From assembly GCA_964200075.2 (NCBI GenBank), contig CAXNAA020000336.1, positions 1 through 22,413 on the forward strand: 22,413 nucleotides of DNA, in the 5' to 3' direction. Every line of letters starts with the position of its first letter. Within the stretch, counting starts at the first letter, position 1. This DNA is from Sphacelaria rigidula. Taxonomy: Eukaryota > Phaeophyceae > Sphacelariales. Under the pieces are notes generated by a model, which had not been told where the DNA came from, did not search any database, and was given only the letters and a program-made list of their open reading frames with translations. Both the position numbers and the translations under genes were made by a program. Below, piece after piece: positions 22,225-22,413 of this stretch.

Positions 22225-22413
22225 GCTTTTCTTTTGAATTGCCTTTTCCATTAATATTTTCGGGCCCGAAGGCAAGAGAGAGAGACGACGACGACGACTG
22301 CTTGCAGGGCACGATCTCTAAGCCCTTTTGCCATAGACTATCGTGCCTCTGCTCATGAACACTGTCTCTCTCTCTCCCTCAGAACAACCAGGGGGACACA
22401 TAAACGCTCCTAA
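22225..22413 (+). repeat. Structured repeat, copy 2 (runs to the window edge)
   Basis: Offset about 648 bp from copy 1. Pairing is kept: TTGCCTT/AAGGCAA, GA run/CT run and GGCACGAT/ATCGTGCC. The base next to the inner stem changed from C to T, replacing a G-C pair by a G-T/G-U pair. The loop differs (GACGACGACGACGACTGC here). The end lies at or beyond the window edge. Confidence 0.68.

Overview
This is a eukaryotic nuclear window. It has GT-AG introns with pyrimidine-rich 3' splice sites, long microsatellites, decayed LINE (non-LTR) retroposons, tRNA-like SINE material and several families of short inverted-repeat DNA elements. No bacterial operon, CRISPR array, rRNA gene or functional tRNA gene was seen. 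The LINE wording and the mosaic intron style suggest an alga or another stramenopile-like protist, but that placement is inference and weak.

Layout. Positions 1-613 may hold the 3' end of a plus-strand gene (two exons, tentative). Positions 614-4900 have no gene I can support; they hold a TTAA-type foldback element (918-1007), a 461-bp element with 23-bp terminal inverted repeats (1674-2134), diverged GTACTC-rich repeats (4010-4254) and a hairpin MITE (4531-4671). Positions 5094-19279 hold the main gene on the plus strand. Seven exons join in frame and predict about 403 residues: a disordered Ser/Asn/Pro-rich N-terminus, then Ala/Val/Gly/Thr-rich amphipathic helical segments, then a short acidic tail. 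The architecture recalls lipid-droplet coat proteins (perilipin-like) or other 11-mer-repeat helix proteins; function is inferred only. Its 7-kb second intron carries most of the mobile DNA.

In that intron, LINE copies lie antisense to the gene. LINE A (about 6627-9611) keeps its endonuclease and the first part of the reverse transcriptase, but the RT catalytic core is deleted, and a TTAA-type hairpin element interrupts its 5' region. A 385-bp tandem duplication has copied the 3' half of host exon 2 together with the LINE 3' end, giving a candidate extra exon. LINE B (12412-12965) and LINE C (21085-21430) are C-terminal fragments. A shared LINE 3' tail recurs at least seven times, once in opposite orientation (17431-17684), and a 13-bp piece of it occurs in a tRNA-like SINE candidate (about 14890-15160) that runs into a 310-bp ATT repeat.

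Downstream of the main gene, 19280-20427 is non-coding with a 64-bp tandem duplication. A possible 187-codon ORF lies at 20497-21060, followed by LINE C. The right end holds two copies (21577-21760 and 22225-22413) of a repeat of about 185 bp with conserved nested inverted repeats that looks structured and that I cannot assign to a known class.
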